From: Natronosalvus hydrolyticus
GTDB taxonomy: Archaea; Halobacteriota; Halobacteria; Halobacteriales; Natrialbaceae
NCBI GenBank assembly: GCA_025517525.1
Contig: JAOPJZ010000002.1
Location: 248,001 to 312,000 of the forward strand
Direction: 5' to 3'
DNA length: 64,000 bases
Shown: piece by piece, positions 61,819-64,000 of the stretch
Position numbering within the stretch: position 1 is the stretch's first letter
Layout: every line of letters starts with the position of its first letter
Made by a program: the position numbers and the translations under genes
Notes under the pieces: generated by a model
What the model saw: only the letters and a program-made list of their open reading frames with translations
What the model was told of the DNA's origin: nothing
Database searches by the model: none

Positions 61819-62859
61819 ATGAAAGAAACAATGAAAGCTGTCGTCCAAACAGGACCAACATCACTTCGAGTGGACACAATTGATCGACCTACAATCGATG
61901 CCGATCAAGTGCTGATAAAAGTAGGGTCGACTGGTGTTTGTGGAAGCGATGTCCACGCATATCTTTACCAGGGCGGTTACGAGTGGGTGGAACTGCCACG
62001 AGTTATGGGTCACGAATACGCTGGAGAGATCGTGGAGACCGGGTCCGCGGTCACCGAATTCGCCGAGGGTGATCGTGTTGTTGAAAATCCCACCCGCACG
62101 TGTGGAACGTGTTTCCAGTGTCTGAACGAACAATCCAACGTCTGTCAGAACTTCTCAGTGAAGGGAATGCACAGGGATGGGTCCTACGGCGAGTATACCG
62201 TTGCTAACCCCGACAAACTGCATACGATCCCTGATAGCGTATCCATGGAACACGCTGCCATTACGGAACCGCTCAGCGTCGCTGCTCGAGCCGTTCTTTC
62301 CCGATCGACGGTCACTCCCGGAGATACGGTACTCGTTGAAGGTCCCGGTCCGATCGGCGCACTCGTAGCCGCAATCGCCGATTCGATCGGCGGCCGGGTT
62401 CTCGTCTCCGGGTTGCCACAGGATGAACAGTATCGCCTCCCGCTACTCGAGGACCTGGGCATCGAGACGGCCGTTAGCGGGGTAACACTCGATTCGAAGG
62501 CGCAGGAGATTACGGACGGCATCGGCTTTGACGTCGTCTTCGATACAACGGGTCATCACTCCGGTGTTGAACTGGCGGTGGACACCGTCCGAAAAGGTGG
62601 CCAGGTCGTGGTCGTCGGCCTCCCAGGTAGCGCCAGTGAGATACCCATGTCAACGATCGTTCGGGGTGAGGTCGACATCAAAACGTCATACGGGTCGAAA
62701 TGGGCTAATTTCGAGCAAGCACTCAGCCTCATGGCGGAAAACACCATCAGTCCGGAAGGAATTATCGATGACAGGTATTCATTTTCGGATCCGTCGGCGG
62801 CTTTCACGGCATTTCTCGATTCAGAGACGTGCAAGCCAGTATTTACCTTCGATGAATAG
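61819..62859 (+). CDS. Zinc-dependent alcohol/sorbitol-type dehydrogenase (MDR family)
   Basis: 346 residues. Catalytic zinc: C41 in GVCGSD, H65-E66 in MGHEYAGE; structural zinc cysteines C95, C98, C101 and C109 in CGTCFQCLNEQSNVC. The NAD turn is EGPGPIGALVAAIADSIG. The family oxidises polyols, sugar alcohols or L-threonine with NAD(P) in the cytoplasm. The ATG at 61831 is an alternative start. It is divergent from amidohydrolase copy 2 and may share its regulation through the inverted repeat at 61771-61795. Confidence 0.93.
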   Translation: MKETMKAVVQTGPTSLRVDTIDRPTIDADQVLIKVGSTGVCGSDVHAYLYQGGYEWVELPRVMGHEYAGEIVETGSAVTEFAEGDRVVENPTRTCGTCFQCLNEQSNVCQNFSVKGMHRDGSYGEYTVANPDKLHTIPDSVSMEHAAITEPLSVAARAVLSRSTVTPGDTVLVEGPGPIGALVAAIADSIGGRVLVSGLPQDEQYRLPLLEDLGIETAVSGVTLDSKAQEITDGIGFDVVFDTTGHHSGVELAVDTVRKGGQVVVVGLPGSASEIPMSTIVRGEVDIKTSYGSKWANFEQALSLMAENTISPEGIIDDRYSFSDPSAAFTAFLDSETCKPVFTFDE

Positions 62860-63039
62860 CAGGTATTGCAGGTGCGAATTGATCGGTCCCTTGAGCGGAG
62901 TTGATTCGGCTGGTAACCAATCAAACTGACCTGGGGTTGGGACGCCATCTGGGTTGCTGTGCTCTGCTCAGAACAGATATGTGGGACAGTTAGCGGTCGT
63001 CGAGTTCGGCTTACACATCGGATCGGTATGAAGGCCGGT

Positions 63040-63047
63040 CTATTTAC
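63040..63047 (+). promoter_or_regulatory. TATA-like box of the amphi-Trp gene
   Basis: CTATTTAC ends 22 bp before the ATG at 63070, as in leaderless haloarchaeal promoters. Confidence 0.5.
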
Positions 63048-63069
63048 CATAGGTCGTGGTAGGCCCACT

Positions 63070-63372
63070 ATGGCAGACTCCGAGGATGAGCCCGAGAACG
63101 AAGCTGAACCGACTAACGACGAAACAGAACACGAAGGAGAGCGGGTGATGAGCCGGTCGGACGGCGCCGCGATCCTGCGTGAAGTCGCTGCCGGTGTTGA
63201 AGATGGGACGATCAACATCGAAGGAGAGAACGGGTTCACGGTTGCGATTCCAGAGCGCTTCGAACTGGAGTTCGAGTACGAGGAAAGCGACGACGAGGCC
63301 GAATTGGAAGTCGAACTTGAGTGGCGGATGGAAGACGGTGAAGCGATGTCGGTGGACGACAAAAACGATTGA
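63070..63372 (+). CDS. amphi-Trp domain protein
   Basis: 100 residues from the ATG at 63070. A very acidic N-terminus precedes the domain: MSRSDGAAILREVAAGVEDGTINIEGENGFTVAIPERFELEFEYE, then alternating acidic strands ending LEVELEWRMEDGE with the conserved tryptophan. Proteins of this small haloarchaeal/bacterial domain are of unknown role. The earlier in-frame start at 62959 gives a sequence with no acidic bias and is unlikely. Confidence 0.85.
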   Translation: MADSEDEPENEAEPTNDETEHEGERVMSRSDGAAILREVAAGVEDGTINIEGENGFTVAIPERFELEFEYEESDDEAELEVELEWRMEDGEAMSVDDKND

Positions 63373-64000
63373 TCGAATCGGTTGCATCCTTACGAACAAG
63401 GGTATCCCCATACTGACACCGAGCGTTGGGACAGACTCTACAGAAAAGACAGGTCGTGTGCCTCGGGATCATTCGGAAGACCTCATCTTCCGTGATGACG
63501 AGAATCGAAAAATCCCGAACCACGTGACCTCGAGGCGGTTCACTCACGATCTCGTTTATATCTTCAAGAGTTACTACTGGCACATGATACGTCATCAAAA
63601 TAATATTATGGCTATTGTGGCTCAAGGTCAACATTCCCCTCGTATGCATTTTAATACCTATTGTTTAGTTATGAAATTTAAAAATCTATATTTTGGGGCT
63701 ATAAAATCGCGTAATGAGGGTTATCGTTCCATTTAAACGGGTTGCTCACGATATCGAATCTAACCAATAATTTATAAGTAAATATAATATCCGATGGGCC
63801 GACTCGAGGAGATCGTGATTAGTGGGAACTAATACGCGAACTCAGCTGCTGTATCGAGGCCTCGTTTCAAAAGCGGAGAATGTCGAGAATCAACATTGAG
63901 TACGTTGGTATTGCAAGTCAAGGACAAGACCAAATTGCACTTGGATTATCAAAATAGTGTTACAATCCGATACTTGTCAAGATTCTCTATTGTGATCTCT
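63373..64000. other. Gene-poor, AT-rich right end of the window
   Basis: No gene supported. It begins with the degenerate repeat at 63437-63555. Positions about 63580-63820 are much richer in A and T than the rest of the window, suggesting foreign or mobile-element-derived DNA. No transposase reading frame is readable. Confidence 0.5.
63437..63555 (+). repeat. Mobile-element remnant, copy B
   Basis: Shares TCTACAGAAAAGAC, the CTCGGG-TC-TTCGGAAG core, CTTCCGTGA-like sequence and TGATGACGAGAATCG with the copy at 19234-19400, in the same order. The two first hairpins of copy A are missing here and the third is broken. It looks like a decayed copy of the same element. Confidence 0.6.

Noticed and set aside
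63179..63736. Plus-strand frame through the amphi-Trp gene end and the repeat remnant
   Set aside because: It overlaps a better supported gene in another frame and runs into AT-rich DNA with no family motif.

Overview
This window is almost certainly haloarchaeal chromosomal (or megaplasmid) DNA. The predicted proteins are strongly acidic, CTCGAG and TCGA words are frequent, and many genes have a TATA-like box 23-40 bp upstream of an ATG with little or no leader. There is a HalOD1-type output domain, an amphi-Trp protein, a YIP1-like membrane protein, Tat-type lipoproteins and a Gly-Asn linker after a lipobox. The exact genus cannot be read from the sequence. I saw no rRNA, tRNA, CRISPR array, replication gene or intact transposase.

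Layout. 0.0-7 kb: a truncated DegT aminotransferase, an arylsulfotransferase-like propeller (ASST copy 1), a HalOD1 protein, a TIM-barrel isomerase/sulfatase operon, a nitrilase-family amidase and a haloarchaeal coiled-coil protein. 7-19 kb: a second DegT aminotransferase with an NAD-dependent epimerase, a two-domain amidohydrolase, a second sulfatase, a secreted beta-helix protein, a UspA/AAC(3) pair and a RidA/alcohol dehydrogenase/GATase-like operon. 19-36.7 kb: a hairpin-rich mobile-element remnant, PIG-L deacetylase, lipoprotein, flippase, a pair of Gfo/Idh dehydrogenases, threonine deaminase with an atypical MDR dehydrogenase, a second TIM-barrel isomerase, a ceramidase-like hydrolase, an AbgB-like M20 amidohydrolase, an HpaI-type aldolase, an M19-like protein and a fused OppD-OppF ATPase. 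37-44 kb: a HEAT-repeat protein, the solute-binding lipoprotein and two permeases of the same kind of transporter, interrupted by a cupredoxin lipoprotein. 43.8-48 kb: a repeat-rich segment with two families of MITE-like elements around small membrane-protein genes, then a flavin reductase and a SelA-like PLP enzyme. 48-53 kb: a TIM-barrel gene and a tightly overlapping LLM monooxygenase/Gfo-Idh/sulfatase operon. 53-63.4 kb: an IclR regulator, two paralogous amidohydrolases, a DMF-amidase-like Tat lipoprotein, an FAH-family enzyme, a YdcF-like protein, ASST copy 2, a zinc alcohol dehydrogenase and an amphi-Trp protein. The last 0.6 kb holds a degenerate repeat and AT-rich sequence.

How it may work together (inference). 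The content is that of a catabolic island. It has an oligopeptide/oligosaccharide-type ABC importer, three sulfatases and two ASST-like proteins that all lack signal peptides (so sulfate-ester chemistry in the cytoplasm), and repeated Gfo/Idh plus TIM-barrel modules resembling oxidative (keto-sugar) deglycosylation systems. It also has alcohol dehydrogenases, an FAH enzyme, an HpaI-type aldolase, amidohydrolase_2 proteins and a flavin reductase/LLM monooxygenase set typical of aromatic or sugar-acid breakdown. A sulfated glycoside or sulfated phenolic/aminosugar substrate would explain most of these genes, but no single substrate is proven by the sequence.
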